Numbered from the stretch's first letter, positions 18,368 through 28,410 are shown. The stretch: 64,000 nt of DNA from Sinorhizobium terangae (GCF_029714365.1 NZ_CP121659.1:2896501-2960500), one strand, 5' to 3'. Notes: generated by a model from the sequence alone, not told the origin. A program made the numbers and translations.

Positions 18368-18880
18368 CTACCCCGCAAGCGCCGCAAGGCGACTCGTCAC
18401 CGCCTGCCGGTTGTGCGCATGGCAGATGGCGATGGCGAGCGCGTCGGCGGCATCGTTGCCCTTGAACTGAACCTTCGGCATCAGCACTTTCAGCATCATG
18501 TGGATCTGCTGCTTCTCGCCATGGCCGACGCCGATCACCGCCTTCTTCACCGCATTCGGCGCATATTCCGCTACTCTGAGACCGGCACGCGCCGGAACCA
18601 GCATGGCAATCCCTCGTGCCTGGCCGAGCTTCAGCGTCGCTGTCGCGTCCTTGTTGACGAAGGTCTGCTCGACGGCGGCTTCGCGCGGCTGGTAGCTGTG
18701 GACGACATCGGCAAGCCCGTCGTGCAATTGGCAGAGACGTGACGCAAGATCCATCTCGCCATCCGAAATCACCGTGCCTGAGGCCACGAAACGCAACGAG
18801 TTACCCAGCGTCTCGATAATGCCCCAGCCGGTGCGCCGAAGGCCCGGATCGATGCCGATGATGCGAATCGTATTCTGCAT
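18368..18880 (-). CDS. ruvC: Holliday junction resolvase RuvC
   Basis: RNase H-fold endonuclease that cuts Holliday junctions. The first catalytic aspartate is D11 in [14 protein letters not shown]; the second acidic residue is in AAVEQTFVN, and the C-terminal acidic pair in [14 protein letters not shown]. The 170-residue length is standard. It is the first gene of ruvCAB and is divergent from the oxidoreductase gene at 19050. Confidence 0.97.
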   Translation of the reverse strand: MQNTIRIIGIDPGLRRTGWGIIETLGNSLRFVASGTVISDGEMDLASRLCQLHDGLADVVHSYQPREAAVEQTFVNKDATATLKLGQARGIAMLVPARAGLRVAEYAPNAVKKAVIGVGHGEKQQIHMMLKVLMPKVQFKGNDAADALAIAICHAHNRQAVTSRLAALAG

Positions 18881-19049
18881 GCCTCACCCTATGTCGGTCA
18901 GCCTAACGCTGCCAGCAAAAAGTGAACAAAACAAAAACATTACACAGGAATGCCCGGCGGTGTCGTGAAAAAGGCTTGCGCACTATTGGCTTTAAGAAAC
19001 TTGAACCTACATTGCGATCGATCAATTTCTCTTAATTGAAGGCCTCGCC

Positions 19050-20051
19050 ATGATTCCCTTCTCCATTCTCGACCTGTCGCCGATTACCGAGGGCGGCAGC
19101 GTCGCCCAGTCGCTCGAAAACTCGCGTCGGCTGGCGATCGCCGCCGAGGAGAACGGTTACAAGCGCTTCTGGCTGGCCGAACATCACGGAATGAAGGGAA
19201 TTGCGAGCGCGGCGACCTCGCTGGTCATCTCCCACGTGGCGGCGGCGACACGATCGATCCGCGTCGGCTCGGGCGGAATCATGCTGCCCAATCATTCGCC
19301 CCTCGTCATCGCCGAGCAATTCGGCACGCTCGCCGCGCTCTATCCGGGCCGCATCGACCTTGGCCTCGGTCGTGCGCCCGGCACCGACATGAGGACGGCA
19401 CAGGCGCTCCGCCGCAACATGGAGGCGAGCGCCAACAATTTTCCGAATGATGTCGTGGAGCTCCAGGCGCTGCTCGGCCCCGTCACCGAAGACCAGAGGA
19501 TCATCGCCGTCCCCGGCGCCGATACCAATGTGCCGATCTGGCTGCTCGGTTCCAGCCACTTCAGCGCTCACCTTGCCGGCATGCTCGGCCTCCCCTTCGC
19601 TTTCGCCTCGCATTTCGCCCCCGACATGCTGCTCACCGCTCTCGAAATCTACCGCGAGCGCTTCACGCCATCGGCCGGTCTCGAAAAACCGCACGTGATG
19701 GTCGGCGTGATGGGCGTCGCCGCCGATACCGACGAGGAGGCAAATTACCTCTTCACCTCCATGCAGCAGTCCTTCGTGGCACTCCGCCGCAACGCGCGCG
19801 GCCGCTTTCCGCCGCCGGTCAAATCCATGGATGGGCTCTGGAGCGACGACGAAAAGATCTTCGTCGATCACGCCATGACCTACGCGGTCGTCGGTAGTCC
19901 CGAGACGATTCGCAGGAAAATTCAGACCTTCCTTGAGCAGACCAGGGCCGACGAGCTGATCATTTCCATGCCGATCTTCGACATGGAGGCGCGGCTGCAT
20001 TCCTTGAAGCTGTTTGGCGAGGCGCAGGGGGATCTTGCGGCCGCAGAGTGA
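19050..20051 (+). CDS. Luciferase-like (LLM class) flavin-dependent oxidoreductase
   Basis: TIM-barrel flavin oxidoreductase of the bacterial luciferase-like family, closest in style to YhbW/MsnO8 proteins. Features are the N-terminus [39 protein letters not shown] and GLGRAPGTD. Length is 333 residues. GAAGG lies at 19037-19041 before the ATG. It stands alone, divergent from ruvC. The substrate is unknown; no partner flavin reductase is nearby. Confidence 0.85.
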   Translation: MIPFSILDLSPITEGGSVAQSLENSRRLAIAAEENGYKRFWLAEHHGMKGIASAATSLVISHVAAATRSIRVGSGGIMLPNHSPLVIAEQFGTLAALYPGRIDLGLGRAPGTDMRTAQALRRNMEASANNFPNDVVELQALLGPVTEDQRIIAVPGADTNVPIWLLGSSHFSAHLAGMLGLPFAFASHFAPDMLLTALEIYRERFTPSAGLEKPHVMVGVMGVAADTDEEANYLFTSMQQSFVALRRNARGRFPPPVKSMDGLWSDDEKIFVDHAMTYAVVGSPETIRRKIQTFLEQTRADELIISMPIFDMEARLHSLKLFGEAQGDLAAAE

Positions 20052-20087
20052 GCAAAGGTTTCGTCGGCAGCGAAGCCATGCTGAAAC

Positions 20088-20126
20088 AAAAAACCCGCGT
20101 TCCACTCGGAGCGCGGGTCGTTTTCG
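20088..20126. terminator. Bidirectional intrinsic terminator
   Basis: ACCCGCG and CGCGGGT arms are flanked by an A-run on the left (CAAAAAACCC) and TCGTTTTCG on the right, so it can end both the oxidoreductase gene (plus) and yebC (minus). Confidence 0.75.
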
Positions 20127-20143
20127 TCAGATCAAAAGAAAAC

Positions 20144-20890
20144 TCAGGCCGAAAGCCTGGCAAGAACCTCATCGGAAACTTCGAAGTTCGAATAGACGTT
20201 CTGAACGTCATCGTCGTCTTCGAGGTTATCGATCAGCTTCATCAGCGACTGCGCCTTTTCCTCGTCCACCGGCACGGTGTTCTGCGCCTTCCAGATCGCC
20301 TTGACGGTTTCCGCCTCGCCAAGAACCTCTTCGAGGGCCTTCGACACCTCGCCGATATTCTCGAAGCTGCAAATGATCGTGTGACCGTCTTCGTCCGTCG
20401 TCACATCGTCGGCGCCCGCTTCGATCGCCGCTTCCATGACCTTGTCTGCATCGCCGGCGGAAAGCTTGTAGGTGATTTCGCCGACGCGATCGAAGGAGAA
20501 TGAAACCGAGCCGGTCTCGCCAAGTGCGCCGCCGGCTTTGGTGAAGGTCGAGCGGACATTGGAGGCGGTGCGGTTGCGATTGTCGGTCAGCGCCTCGACG
20601 ATGACGGCGACGCCGCCCGGGCCGTAGCCCTCGTAACGGACTTCCTCATAGTTCTCCGCATCGCCGCCCGACGCCTTCTTAATCGCCCGCTCGATGTTGT
20701 CCTTCGGCATCGACTGCGCCTTGGCGTTCTGGATCGCCAGCCTGAGGCGCGGGTTCATCGCCGGGTCAGGCATGCCCGACTTTGCCGCGACGGTGATTTC
20801 GCGCGCGAGCTTGGAAAACATTTTCGAGCGCACCGCATCCTGACGGCCCTTGCGGTGCATGATGTTCTTGAACTGTGAATGGCCAGCCAT
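20144..20890 (-). CDS. YebC/PmpR family transcriptional regulator
   Basis: Conserved protein of the YebC/TACO1 family. ATG 20890 opens the invariant [19 protein letters not shown]; the frame extends six residues further but lacks family similarity. Other conserved blocks are [31 protein letters not shown] and [16 protein letters not shown]. Length is 248 residues. Relatives act as regulators or as ribosome-associated factors that help translate proline-rich stretches. In many proteobacteria yebC precedes ruvC; here it is about 1.3 kb beyond ruvC, separated by the oxidoreductase gene. Confidence 0.94.
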   Translation of the reverse strand: MAGHSQFKNIMHRKGRQDAVRSKMFSKLAREITVAAKSGMPDPAMNPRLRLAIQNAKAQSMPKDNIERAIKKASGGDAENYEEVRYEGYGPGGVAVIVEALTDNRNRTASNVRSTFTKAGGALGETGSVSFSFDRVGEITYKLSAGDADKVMEAAIEAGADDVTTDEDGHTIICSFENIGEVSKALEEVLGEAETVKAIWKAQNTVPVDEEKAQSLMKLIDNLEDDDDVQNVYSNFEVSDEVLARLSA

Positions 20891-21027
20891 GGCGCCCTCT
20901 GCATGCATGAATTTATTGAGATGGGGCGCCTTATAGTTTCATTGCCGGGCCCCGTCCAGCAGGGCCGCGTGTTTTCAATGCGCGGAAATCCGCCGCCGTC
21001 AGAGCGCGGATCGCCGCGGTGGGCAGC

Positions 21028-21861
21028 TCAACCGCCGAGGAGAACATAGATCAGGGGCTTGCTCGGCAGGGAGCGCAGCGACACCTTCACGCTTGACTCC
21101 GTGGCAAAGCTCTTGTCGTAGTCGTCGCCGAACATCGCCAGAAAGTCGTTGATCAACGGCGGCCGGTGCATTGGCAGGATCAGCGCGGCGCGCAGACGGG
21201 ATACGACGCGGCTCATGCTCTCGGCGCCCATCGTCAGGCCGCCATCGACCGGGACCATCAGCACGTCGAGCCGGCCGATCTGGCGGTAATGGCTGTCGTC
21301 GAGTTCGTAATGCAGGTGGCCGAGATGGCCGATGCAGAGGCCGGCAACCTCGAAGATAAAGATCGAATTGCCGTTGTGCTCCATGCCTCCGTAGCCGGAA
21401 CGTATGTCCGTCGTGACATTGCGGATATAGGCGTCGCCAACGACGAGATCATGGTCGGCCGGCTTGCCATTATCGCCCCAGCCATGCAGGACGTGCTGGA
21501 TGGCGGGGTCCGGCGTCAAAGTATAGTGGCTGGAATGGGCCTTGTTCATCGTGACCACAGTCGGCGGTGCAGGGGGCCGGAACCAGCCGTTGTAGTCGGT
21601 GGCGATCGAAATTCCGCCTGGCGTTTCGATCAGGAACGTCGAGTGGCCGAGGTAGGTTATATTGACTTCGCTGTCGGCCGCACTCGCCGGCATTGTCCCC
21701 GGAACCGTGAAGCTGGCGAATGTCGCCTTTGGCGTGGCTTCGGCTATCGCCTGGCATTGGCTCACCGGCGGTGAAGGCTGCTGCGCATGCGCATGTTCGG
21801 GCCAGAACGTATGGATCAGCCAGATGGCAGCCAGAGTGTAGGCAAGGTATCGGAGCAGCAT
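21028..21861 (-). CDS. Exported metallo-beta-lactamase-fold hydrolase
   Basis: UlaG-like metal-dependent hydrolase. The hydrophobic start (MLLRYLAYTLAAIWLIHTFW, then HAHAQ) looks like a signal peptide. YLGHSTFLIETPGGISIATDY matches the first strands of the superfamily, followed by MNKAHSSHYT in place of the usual HxHxDH and LGHLHYELDD further on. Because the HxHxDH site is altered (HSSHYT), the metal site may be unusual. Length is 277 residues. The substrate is unknown. Confidence 0.75.
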   Translation of the reverse strand: MLLRYLAYTLAAIWLIHTFWPEHAHAQQPSPPVSQCQAIAEATPKATFASFTVPGTMPASAADSEVNITYLGHSTFLIETPGGISIATDYNGWFRPPAPPTVVTMNKAHSSHYTLTPDPAIQHVLHGWGDNGKPADHDLVVGDAYIRNVTTDIRSGYGGMEHNGNSIFIFEVAGLCIGHLGHLHYELDDSHYRQIGRLDVLMVPVDGGLTMGAESMSRVVSRLRAALILPMHRPPLINDFLAMFGDDYDKSFATESSVKVSLRSLPSKPLIYVLLGG

Positions 21862-21886
21862 CCTTCACCTCTCACACGCGTTTTAG

Positions 21887-21975
21887 GGCGGGATGAGGAA
21901 AAGTGTACGCGGTTTTCCGCCCGCATCCCGCTCTAACTCCTTAGAATCGATCACGATGACTTCAGGTCGATAAGA
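21887..21975. repeat. Intergenic palindrome, GGGATGAGGAAAA family (long copy)
   Basis: Begins GCGGGATGAGGAAAAGTGTA and contains CGGTTTTCCGCCCGCATCCC, continuing through TTAGAATCGATCACGATGAC. Shares its 5' half with 5107 and 30774 and the TCAGAATCGATCACG extension with 42505. The 284-base gap 21862-22145 holds this element and no gene that can be supported. Confidence 0.7.
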
Positions 21976-22145
21976 TCTAAAGTCATCGTGATCTGGCGCG
22001 TGGCAGGATCATTCAAGGCCGCAGGCCCGTCCAGCGCCAAACTGGCGCCGGCGCTCACAATCGCGTCATTGTCCGCATTTGTCGAACGAGGGCACTGAAA
22101 GCGTATTCAGGTCCAATACCCTGGCGCAGGATCGGCAAGACGCAC

Positions 22146-25100
22146 TCACTCAGCCGGTGCGCCCGGTGCTTCCTCGACGGCTTTCACCCGTTTCCGGCCA
22201 AGCGAGCGCAGCGTCACATAGAAGACAGGCGTCAGGAACAATCCGAGGAGGGTCACGCCCAGCATCCCGGAAAAGACCGCCGTACCGAGCGACTGGCGCA
22301 TTTCGGCGCCCGGACCCGTTGCGATCACCAGCGGCACGACGCCGAGGATGAAGGCGAAGGCGGTCATCAGGATCGGCCGCAGCCTCAGCCGGCTTGCGTC
22401 GATCGCTGCCTCCACCGGCGTTTTGCCTTCCTCCTCACCTTGTCTGGCAAATTCGACGATCAGGATGGCGTTCTTGGCGGCAAGGCCGATCAGCACGACA
22501 AGACCGATCTGCGTGAGCACGTTGTTGTCGAACCCCCGGATGGCAACACCGAGAAGGGCAGCCAGAACGGAAAGCGGCACGATCAGGATGATCGCCAACG
22601 GCAGCACCCAGCTTTCATATTGCGCCGCGAGCGCGAGAAAGACGAAGATCACCGAGAGCGTAAAGATGAAGACGGCCGTGTTGCCGGTCTGGCGCTCCTG
22701 GAAAGCAAGCTCGGTCCACTCGAAGGTTGTACCCTGCGGCAGGACCTGGGCAGCGAGTGCCTCCATCTTGTCAAGCGCGGTGCCGGTCGCGACGCCAGGC
22801 GCCGGATTGCCTTGGAGCGGCACGGAAACATACATGTTGTAGCGCTGGACAAGCGAAGGCCCGCTGGTGTCGCGGATTTCGACGAGCGTTCCGAGCGGTA
22901 CCAGCGCACCCGATGCGGAACGAACCTTCAGGGCGAGGATGTCGTCCCGTTCTACCCGGTATTTCTGGTCGGCCTGGGCGCGAACCTGGTAGACACGACC
23001 GAATGCGTTGAAATCGTTGACGTAGGATGTGCCGAGATTGATCGAGAGCGTTTCGAAGATATTCGGGATCGGCACGTTCAGTGCCCGTGCCTTGTCTCGG
23101 TCGATCGCCAGGAAGAATTGCGGGCTCGACGCCGAGAAGGTGGTGAAGACCCCGGTCAGCCCCTCCGTCTGGCTGGCCATGCCCATCATCTGGCGGGCAA
23201 GCCCGAGGGCGCGGCGCATGTCGGCGCTCTGACGATCCATGACCTGCATCTTGAAGCCACCGGCATTGCCGATGCCGCGCACGGACGGCGGCGGAATAGC
23301 GATGATGAAGGCCTCCTGGATGCTCTGCATCGTGCCGAAGATCTGGCCGATGATCTGGGTGGCGCTTTGCCCGTTCTTGAGCCGCTCCTCGAAACTGTCG
23401 AACGGCGTGAAGATGACGCCGGCGTTGGATGCATTTGTGAAGGTCGCGCCACTGAAACCGGCAAAGGCGACGGCGTCCCTGACGCCTGGCACCTTCCTGA
23501 TCATCTCCGATGCCCGCTGCACGACCGCGTCGGTCCGTTCGAGCGAAGCACCATCGGGAAGCTGGATGACGACGATGGCATAGCCCTGGTCCATCGTCGG
23601 GATGAAGCCGCGCGGCACGATCTGCGCCATGTACCAGGTGGCCCCGAGAAGACCGGCGAAGACGACGAGCGAGGCGCCAATCGCCAACCGTGTCTTGACG
23701 AGATGGCGTACCACCCAGCCATAGCCGTCAGCCATGCGATCGAAGCCGCGGTTGAAGCCGTTGGCGAACGCCCGACCGACACGTGTGACCGGATTGCGGC
23801 TCTCACGCTCATGGTTCTCGTGCGGGCGCAACAGAACGGCCGCGAGCGCCGGCGAGAGCGTCAGCGAATTGATCGCGGAGATCACCGTCGCCACTGCGAT
23901 CGTCACGGCGAACTGCAGATAGAACTGGCCAGAGATACCCGGAATGAAGGCGGTCGGCACGAATACCGCTGTCAAGACGAGCGAAATCGCAATGACCGCC
24001 GCACCCACCTCGTCCATCGTCACATGCGCCGCCTCTCTCGGCGTCATGCCTAGCGCGAGATTGCGCTCGACGTTCTCGACGACGACGATCGCGTCGTCGA
24101 CGACGATGCCGATCGCAAGCACGAGCCCGAATAGGGTCAGCATGTTCAGCGAAAAGCCGAAGGCAAAAAGCAGCCCGAAGGTGCCGATCAGCGAGACCGG
24201 GATGGCGACGATCGGAATGATCGCCGTGCGCCAGGATTGCAGGAAAACGATCACCACCAAGGCCACGAGGATCGCAGCCTCACCGATCGTCTTGTACACT
24301 TCATTGATCGATTCCGAGATGAACTCCGTCGGGTTGTAGATGATCCGGTATTCCAGCCCCTCCGGAAAATCCTTCGAAAGCTCAGCCATCGTGGCCTGGA
24401 TCGCTTCCGCCGCCGCGAGCGCATTGGTACCGGGGCGCGAGAAGATGCCGAGCGCAACGGCGGGCTTGCCATTCAGGTAGCTGTTGGTGACATATTCGCG
24501 GGCGCCAAGCTCGACGCGGGCGACGTCCTGCAACTGCACGAGCCTGCCGTCTTCCGTGGCCTTGACAATCACGTAGCGGAACTGCCGCGGGTCGCTGAAA
24601 CGCCCGTCGGTCGTAACCGTGTACTGGAAGGCGGTGTCGCCCGACATAGGCGGCCCGCCGATGGAACCACCCGAAACCTGGACGTTCTGCTCGCGCAGCG
24701 CCTCGACGACATCGCCGGAGGTCATGCCATAGGCGGAGAGCTTCTGCGGATCGAGCCACACACGCAGCGCATATTCGCGCTCGCCGAACAAGGTAACGTC
24801 GCCGACGCCGTCCAGCCTGACGAGAAGGTCGCGGATGCGCGTACGGGCGTAGTTCGAGACATAGAGCTGGTCGTAGCGGTCGTTCGGCGACAACAGATGA
24901 ACGACCATCATCAGATCCGGCGAGCTCTTCGTCGTCGTGACGCCGATGCGCCGGACCTCCTCGGGCAGCCGGGGCTCGGCTACTGAAACGCGGTTCTGCA
25001 CCAGCACCTGAGCCTGGTCGAGATTCGTGCCAAGCTTGAAGGTGATCGTCAGCGCCATCGAGCCGTCCGCGGTCGAATAGGAGGACATGTAGAGCATGTT

Positions 25101-25325
25101 CTCGACGCCGTTGATCTCCTGCTCGAGCGGGGTGGCGACGGTGTTGGCAACGGTCTCGGCATCCGCGCCCGGATAGGAGGCGCGTACGACGATGGTGGGC
25201 GGCGCGATTTCCGGATATTGCGCCACCGGAAGCTGGGAATAGGCGATGCCGCCGACGATCAGCAGCACGATCGAAAGCACCGAGGCGAAGATCGGCCTGT
25301 CGACAAAGAAATGGGCGAACCTCAT
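22146..25325 (-). CDS. RND efflux transporter, HAE1 (AcrB/MexB) family
   Basis: Inner-membrane proton-driven multidrug pump, 1059 residues with the expected 12 membrane segments. The start FVDRPIFASVLSIVLLIVGG is the first span. Family marks include LPVAQYPEIAPP, VARVELGAREY, GIVVDDAIVVVENVER (proton-relay aspartates in TM4) and GLAAKNAILIVEFA (TM10). It overlaps the membrane fusion gene by four bases. No outer-membrane channel gene follows, so it must use a TolC-type protein encoded elsewhere. Hydrophobe/amphiphile specificity is the family expectation. Confidence 0.94.
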   Translation of the reverse strand: MRFAHFFVDRPIFASVLSIVLLIVGGIAYSQLPVAQYPEIAPPTIVVRASYPGADAETVANTVATPLEQEINGVENMLYMSSYSTADGSMALTITFKLGTNLDQAQVLVQNRVSVAEPRLPEEVRRIGVTTTKSSPDLMMVVHLLSPNDRYDQLYVSNYARTRIRDLLVRLDGVGDVTLFGEREYALRVWLDPQKLSAYGMTSGDVVEALREQNVQVSGGSIGGPPMSGDTAFQYTVTTDGRFSDPRQFRYVIVKATEDGRLVQLQDVARVELGAREYVTNSYLNGKPAVALGIFSRPGTNALAAAEAIQATMAELSKDFPEGLEYRIIYNPTEFISESINEVYKTIGEAAILVALVVIVFLQSWRTAIIPIVAIPVSLIGTFGLLFAFGFSLNMLTLFGLVLAIGIVVDDAIVVVENVERNLALGMTPREAAHVTMDEVGAAVIAISLVLTAVFVPTAFIPGISGQFYLQFAVTIAVATVISAINSLTLSPALAAVLLRPHENHERESRNPVTRVGRAFANGFNRGFDRMADGYGWVVRHLVKTRLAIGASLVVFAGLLGATWYMAQIVPRGFIPTMDQGYAIVVIQLPDGASLERTDAVVQRASEMIRKVPGVRDAVAFAGFSGATFTNASNAGVIFTPFDSFEERLKNGQSATQIIGQIFGTMQSIQEAFIIAIPPPSVRGIGNAGGFKMQVMDRQSADMRRALGLARQMMGMASQTEGLTGVFTTFSASSPQFFLAIDRDKARALNVPIPNIFETLSINLGTSYVNDFNAFGRVYQVRAQADQKYRVERDDILALKVRSASGALVPLGTLVEIRDTSGPSLVQRYNMYVSVPLQGNPAPGVATGTALDKMEALAAQVLPQGTTFEWTELAFQERQTGNTAVFIFTLSVIFVFLALAAQYESWVLPLAIILIVPLSVLAALLGVAIRGFDNNVLTQIGLVVLIGLAAKNAILIVEFARQGEEEGKTPVEAAIDASRLRLRPILMTAFAFILGVVPLVIATGPGAEMRQSLGTAVFSGMLGVTLLGLFLTPVFYVTLRSLGRKRVKAVEEAPGAPAE

Positions 25326-26482
25326 TGGGCGCTCTCCGCCGCTTGCGCCGCTTCCTGCGGCAGCACGACGAGCTCCGGCTTCACCTTCGCGCCCGGCCTG
25401 ACGCGCATGAGACCGTTGACGATAATCGTCTCGTCGCCGGTCATGCCGCTGCGGATGACCCGATAGCCATGCAGCCGCGGTCCGAGACGCACGGGCTTGG
25501 TCACGACGCTGCCATCCTGGCCGACCTCGTAGACGACGCGTTCGTTCTGGTCGGCGGCGATCGCCTCATCAGGAACAAGGATCGCCTTGTAGGTGTTTGA
25601 GCCTTCCACCTCCACACGCCCAAAGAGGCCCGGCTGGAGGATGAAGTTCGGGTTCGCGAACCGGGCGCGCAGGCGCATCGTGCCTGTTTGGTTGTCCACC
25701 CTGTTTTCCGAGAAGTCGAGCTTGCCTTCGAACGGTCGTTCGGTGGCGTCGGCGATCGTCACCAATACGCTGAGCGCCCCACCGCCCTCCTGTAGCGCAC
25801 TGCCCCGCTCCCGGGCAGTGCGGGCGTAGGAAAGCACGCGACGCTCATCGACATCGAAATAGAAGTCGATCGGGTCGAGCGAAACGATGGTCGTCAACAC
25901 CGTCTGATCGGCCTGGACGAGGTTACCCGGCGAGATCAGGCGTCGATCGACGCGACCGCTCAGCGGCGCTGTGATCGTCGTGTACTCGAGGTCGAGCTTG
26001 GCCCGCTCGACGGCTGCCTCCGAGCCGCGCACATTCGCCTGCGCCGCAAGCAGCGCGCGGCGATCGTCATCGAGCTTGGACACGGAGAGCGTGCCGCTTC
26101 CGGTGAGCGACTCCGTCCGCTTGAACGTGCTCTCCGCGAATTCAAGTGTCGACCTCGCCGCCGCAAGAGAGGCTTCGGCCTGGGAGAGAGCGGTGCGGAA
26201 CGGTCGCTGGTCGATGACGAAAAGTTTGTCGCCTTTCTTCACCAATGCCCCGTCGGTAAAGAAGACCTCATCGAGATAACCGCCGACGCGGGACCGGACG
26301 GCGACCTGGTCGACGGGCTCGAAGCGACCGATGAATTCATCAGCGTCGATCACATCGCGCACGACCGGCTTGGCGACGGTCACCGTCGGCGCCGGCGGCG
26401 CGTTCTGGGCAGCCGCAAGCGATGCGGCGAGAAGAACGAACGGAACACTGAAGATTGCGGGCAACGGCCACTTTCGCAACAT
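25322..26482 (-). CDS. RND efflux periplasmic adaptor (membrane fusion protein)
   Basis: AcrA/MexA-type adaptor of 386 residues. An N-terminal signal sequence (PLPAIFSVPFVLLAASLAAA) precedes the barrel-sandwich halves (VAVRSRVGGYLDEVFFTDGA and ITAPLSGRVDRR) around an alpha-helical hairpin (about residues 100-165). Unlike AcrA there is no lipobox cysteine near the signal end. It is the first gene of the operon with the pump. No TetR/LysR regulator is adjacent; the 291 bases upstream (26483-26773) contain no gene I can support. Confidence 0.93.
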   Translation of the reverse strand: MLRKWPLPAIFSVPFVLLAASLAAAQNAPPAPTVTVAKPVVRDVIDADEFIGRFEPVDQVAVRSRVGGYLDEVFFTDGALVKKGDKLFVIDQRPFRTALSQAEASLAAARSTLEFAESTFKRTESLTGSGTLSVSKLDDDRRALLAAQANVRGSEAAVERAKLDLEYTTITAPLSGRVDRRLISPGNLVQADQTVLTTIVSLDPIDFYFDVDERRVLSYARTARERGSALQEGGGALSVLVTIADATERPFEGKLDFSENRVDNQTGTMRLRARFANPNFILQPGLFGRVEVEGSNTYKAILVPDEAIAADQNERVVYEVGQDGSVVTKPVRLGPRLHGYRVIRSGMTGDETIIVNGLMRVRPGAKVKPELVVLPQEAAQAAESAQ

Positions 26483-26773
26483 GCACGTCCTCCGAAAGCA
26501 GTTGAAAGCCGAAATCGCCCGGCGTGGATTTTACGTTCGGGCTGGCGACACTGAAACCCGAAGCGGGAGGCATTCGGGCGGCATTAAATGGAAAACTTGC
26601 AACAGCGGCCGCATCCCGTGCGGCTCTGATTTTGACGCTAACCTGCCACCATTTGGCGGGGCTGTCACTTGAAAAAACGCAATTCCCGGAAGACGATACC
26701 GCAGGACGGGATAGCCGGCTGCAAGTGCTAGAATAGGGTGGAAAAGCGCTTGCTCGCGCCGGCTGCGCCCCGT

Positions 26774-27598
26774 TTACGACCAGAACTCAGGGATCGTTTC
26801 GTCGAGCCTCGGGCCGAGCCGGAGCGGCGCGATCTTCTCCGCAAGACCGGTGCGATCGGAAATCTCGACGCCGACGCCGCAAAGGGTCGCGGGCCCGGAC
26901 GCCGCCTCGAAGCGGCCCTTCGGCATCTTTGAGATGAACCGGTTGAGCGGCTCTTCCTTGTCCATGCCGAGTGACGAGTCATAGTCGCCGCACATGCCTG
27001 CATCGCTGATATAGGCGGTGCCGCCGTTGAGGATCTGATGGTCGGCGGTCGGAACGTGAGTGTGGGTTCCGACCACGAGGCTGGCGCGGCCATCGACGAA
27101 GTGTCCGAAGCATTGCTTCTCGCTGGTGGCCTCGGCATGGAAGTCGAAGACGATGGCGTCGGCCTGCTCCCCGAGCGGACAGGCGTCGAGGATCGTCTCG
27201 GCGGCCTTGAAGGGATCATCGAGCTCGGGATGCATGAAAACCCGCCCCATGATGTTGGCGACCAGCACGCGGGCCCCGTTGCGGGCAAAGAAGAGATTGG
27301 AGCCACGCCCCGGCGTGCCGGCCGGATAGTTCGTAGGGCGCAGGAACTGGTCGTGCCTCTCGCAGAAGACCACCGCTTCCTTCTGGTCCCACACATGGTT
27401 GCCGGTCGTCACCACGTCGGCACCGGCATTGATCGTTTCCAGGAAGATATCTTCGGTGATGCCGAAGCCGCCTGCGGCGTTCTCGCCGTTGACGATGACG
27501 AAGTCGAGCTTCAGGTCCCCGACCAATCCGGGGAGGCGTTCCCAGACCGCCGTGCGGCCCGTCTTGCCAACCATGTCCCCGAGAAAAAGAAGCCGCAT
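26774..27598 (-). CDS. ymdB: YmdB-like metallophosphoesterase (TIGR00282 family)
   Basis: 274-residue phosphoesterase with the family start MRLLFLGDMVGKTGR and motifs NGENAAGGFGI, TTGNHVWDQ, FHAEATSEK and VGTHTHVPTAD, which supply the dinuclear metal ligands. Bacillus YmdB hydrolyses cyclic nucleotides and alters RNA-decay and biofilm traits. It starts 6 bases after the stop of the cyclo-ligase gene, so the two are cotranscribed; this pairing is common in alphaproteobacteria. Confidence 0.92.
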   Translation of the reverse strand: MRLLFLGDMVGKTGRTAVWERLPGLVGDLKLDFVIVNGENAAGGFGITEDIFLETINAGADVVTTGNHVWDQKEAVVFCERHDQFLRPTNYPAGTPGRGSNLFFARNGARVLVANIMGRVFMHPELDDPFKAAETILDACPLGEQADAIVFDFHAEATSEKQCFGHFVDGRASLVVGTHTHVPTADHQILNGGTAYISDAGMCGDYDSSLGMDKEEPLNRFISKMPKGRFEAASGPATLCGVGVEISDRTGLAEKIAPLRLGPRLDETIPEFWS

Positions 27599-27604
27599 AC
27601 CCGT

Positions 27605-28186
27605 TCAATCCTGTTTGAAATGCCGGAAGCCGCTCTCCGTCAGCACCGCGTCCAGCGCGACGTCGTGCGGTTCAGCCGGCACTGATGCCACTTCCTGGCA
27701 GTCGAATGCAATCCCGATCAGTCGCGGCATATGCCCTTTGCGGCGCAATCGTTCGATTGCGCGGTCATAATAGCCGGCGCCGTAACCGATCCGGTGCCCG
27801 GCCGAATCGAAGGCGGAAAGCGGCACAAGCATGATGTCGGGATCGAGTTCGGGCGCGTCCGGCCCGGGGCCGGTGGTGCCGAACCCGGTTTCGACCACCG
27901 CGACGCCGTCGACAAGTTCACGGAAGACGATGGTTTTCTTGTCCAGGATCACCGGCAGGCAGAGCCGGGCGCCGCGGTCCCTGAGCCGCACCATCAGCGG
28001 ACGGATGTCCGCTTCCGAGCGAATGGGCCAGAAACCGGAAACGACATGGCCGGGATCGAGCGCGATGACATCACCGGCGTGCTCGGCCATGGACAGGCTC
28101 GCCTCGATGCGCACCTCCAACGGCATTTCATCACGCAGAGCCAGGCGTTCCTTTCTAAGCGCTGCCTTCAAATCTTTCGGTGACAT
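27605..28186 (-). CDS. fau: 5-formyltetrahydrofolate cyclo-ligase
   Basis: Converts 5-formyl-THF to 5,10-methenyl-THF with ATP. Conserved stretches are LRKERLALRDEM at the N-terminus, GFWPIRSEADIRPL and the substrate-site GYGAGYYDRAIERL. Length is 193 residues. In E. coli this gene (ygfA/fau) follows zapA and 6S RNA; here zapA and a 6S RNA lie 1.7-2.3 kb upstream on the same strand, with other genes inserted between. Confidence 0.93.
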   Translation of the reverse strand: MSPKDLKAALRKERLALRDEMPLEVRIEASLSMAEHAGDVIALDPGHVVSGFWPIRSEADIRPLMVRLRDRGARLCLPVILDKKTIVFRELVDGVAVVETGFGTTGPGPDAPELDPDIMLVPLSAFDSAGHRIGYGAGYYDRAIERLRRKGHMPRLIGIAFDCQEVASVPAEPHDVALDAVLTESGFRHFKQD

Positions 28187-28234
28187 CCGACAACCTTATC
28201 CTGCGGGGTTTTCGCCTTCATAGCGCAAAGCGCT

Positions 28235-28353
28235 CCGTAGCTGGAACCACGCCGCCGCCGCTTTTGCAACACCTCACGACAATCCCGTGCGCCTTTCCCG
28301 TTTCGGCACAGCATTAGCGCTCCATTCATCACTGCGCGCGGTTCCGCTTTCAC
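28235..28353 (-). other. Structured leader region upstream of the cyclo-ligase gene
   Basis: On the minus strand GGAACCGCGC and GCGTGGTTCC, about 100 bases apart, can pair over 10 positions (one G-U), enclosing a TGTGCC/GGCGCA hairpin. It may be the 5' leader of the cyclo-ligase mRNA or a separate RNA. A better 6S RNA candidate exists at 29890-30045, so it is not called 6S. The whole 281-base gap 28187-28467 has no other gene. Confidence 0.3.
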
Positions 28354-28394
28354 GCGTCACCTTGGGCGTGCAAATAAGTTCGCGTTTTCAGATA

Positions 28395-28410
28395 ATTAGC
28401 ATCATCTAAT
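28395..28410. promoter_or_regulatory. Short inverted repeat upstream of the small HTH gene
   Basis: ATTAG-N6-CTAAT lies 58 bases before the ATG of the small HTH gene. It could be an operator for that gene, but only five bases per arm match. Confidence 0.25.

Noticed and set aside
22440..24053. 537-codon plus-strand frame inside the RND pump gene
   Set aside because: Arg/Asp/His-rich shadow translation; the opposite strand encodes an intact HAE1 transporter.
28235..28353. 6S RNA immediately upstream of the cyclo-ligase gene, as in E. coli
   Set aside because: The region has a long stem, but 29890-30045 after zapA has a better rod, internal hairpins and a perfect -10, so the 6S call was placed there.
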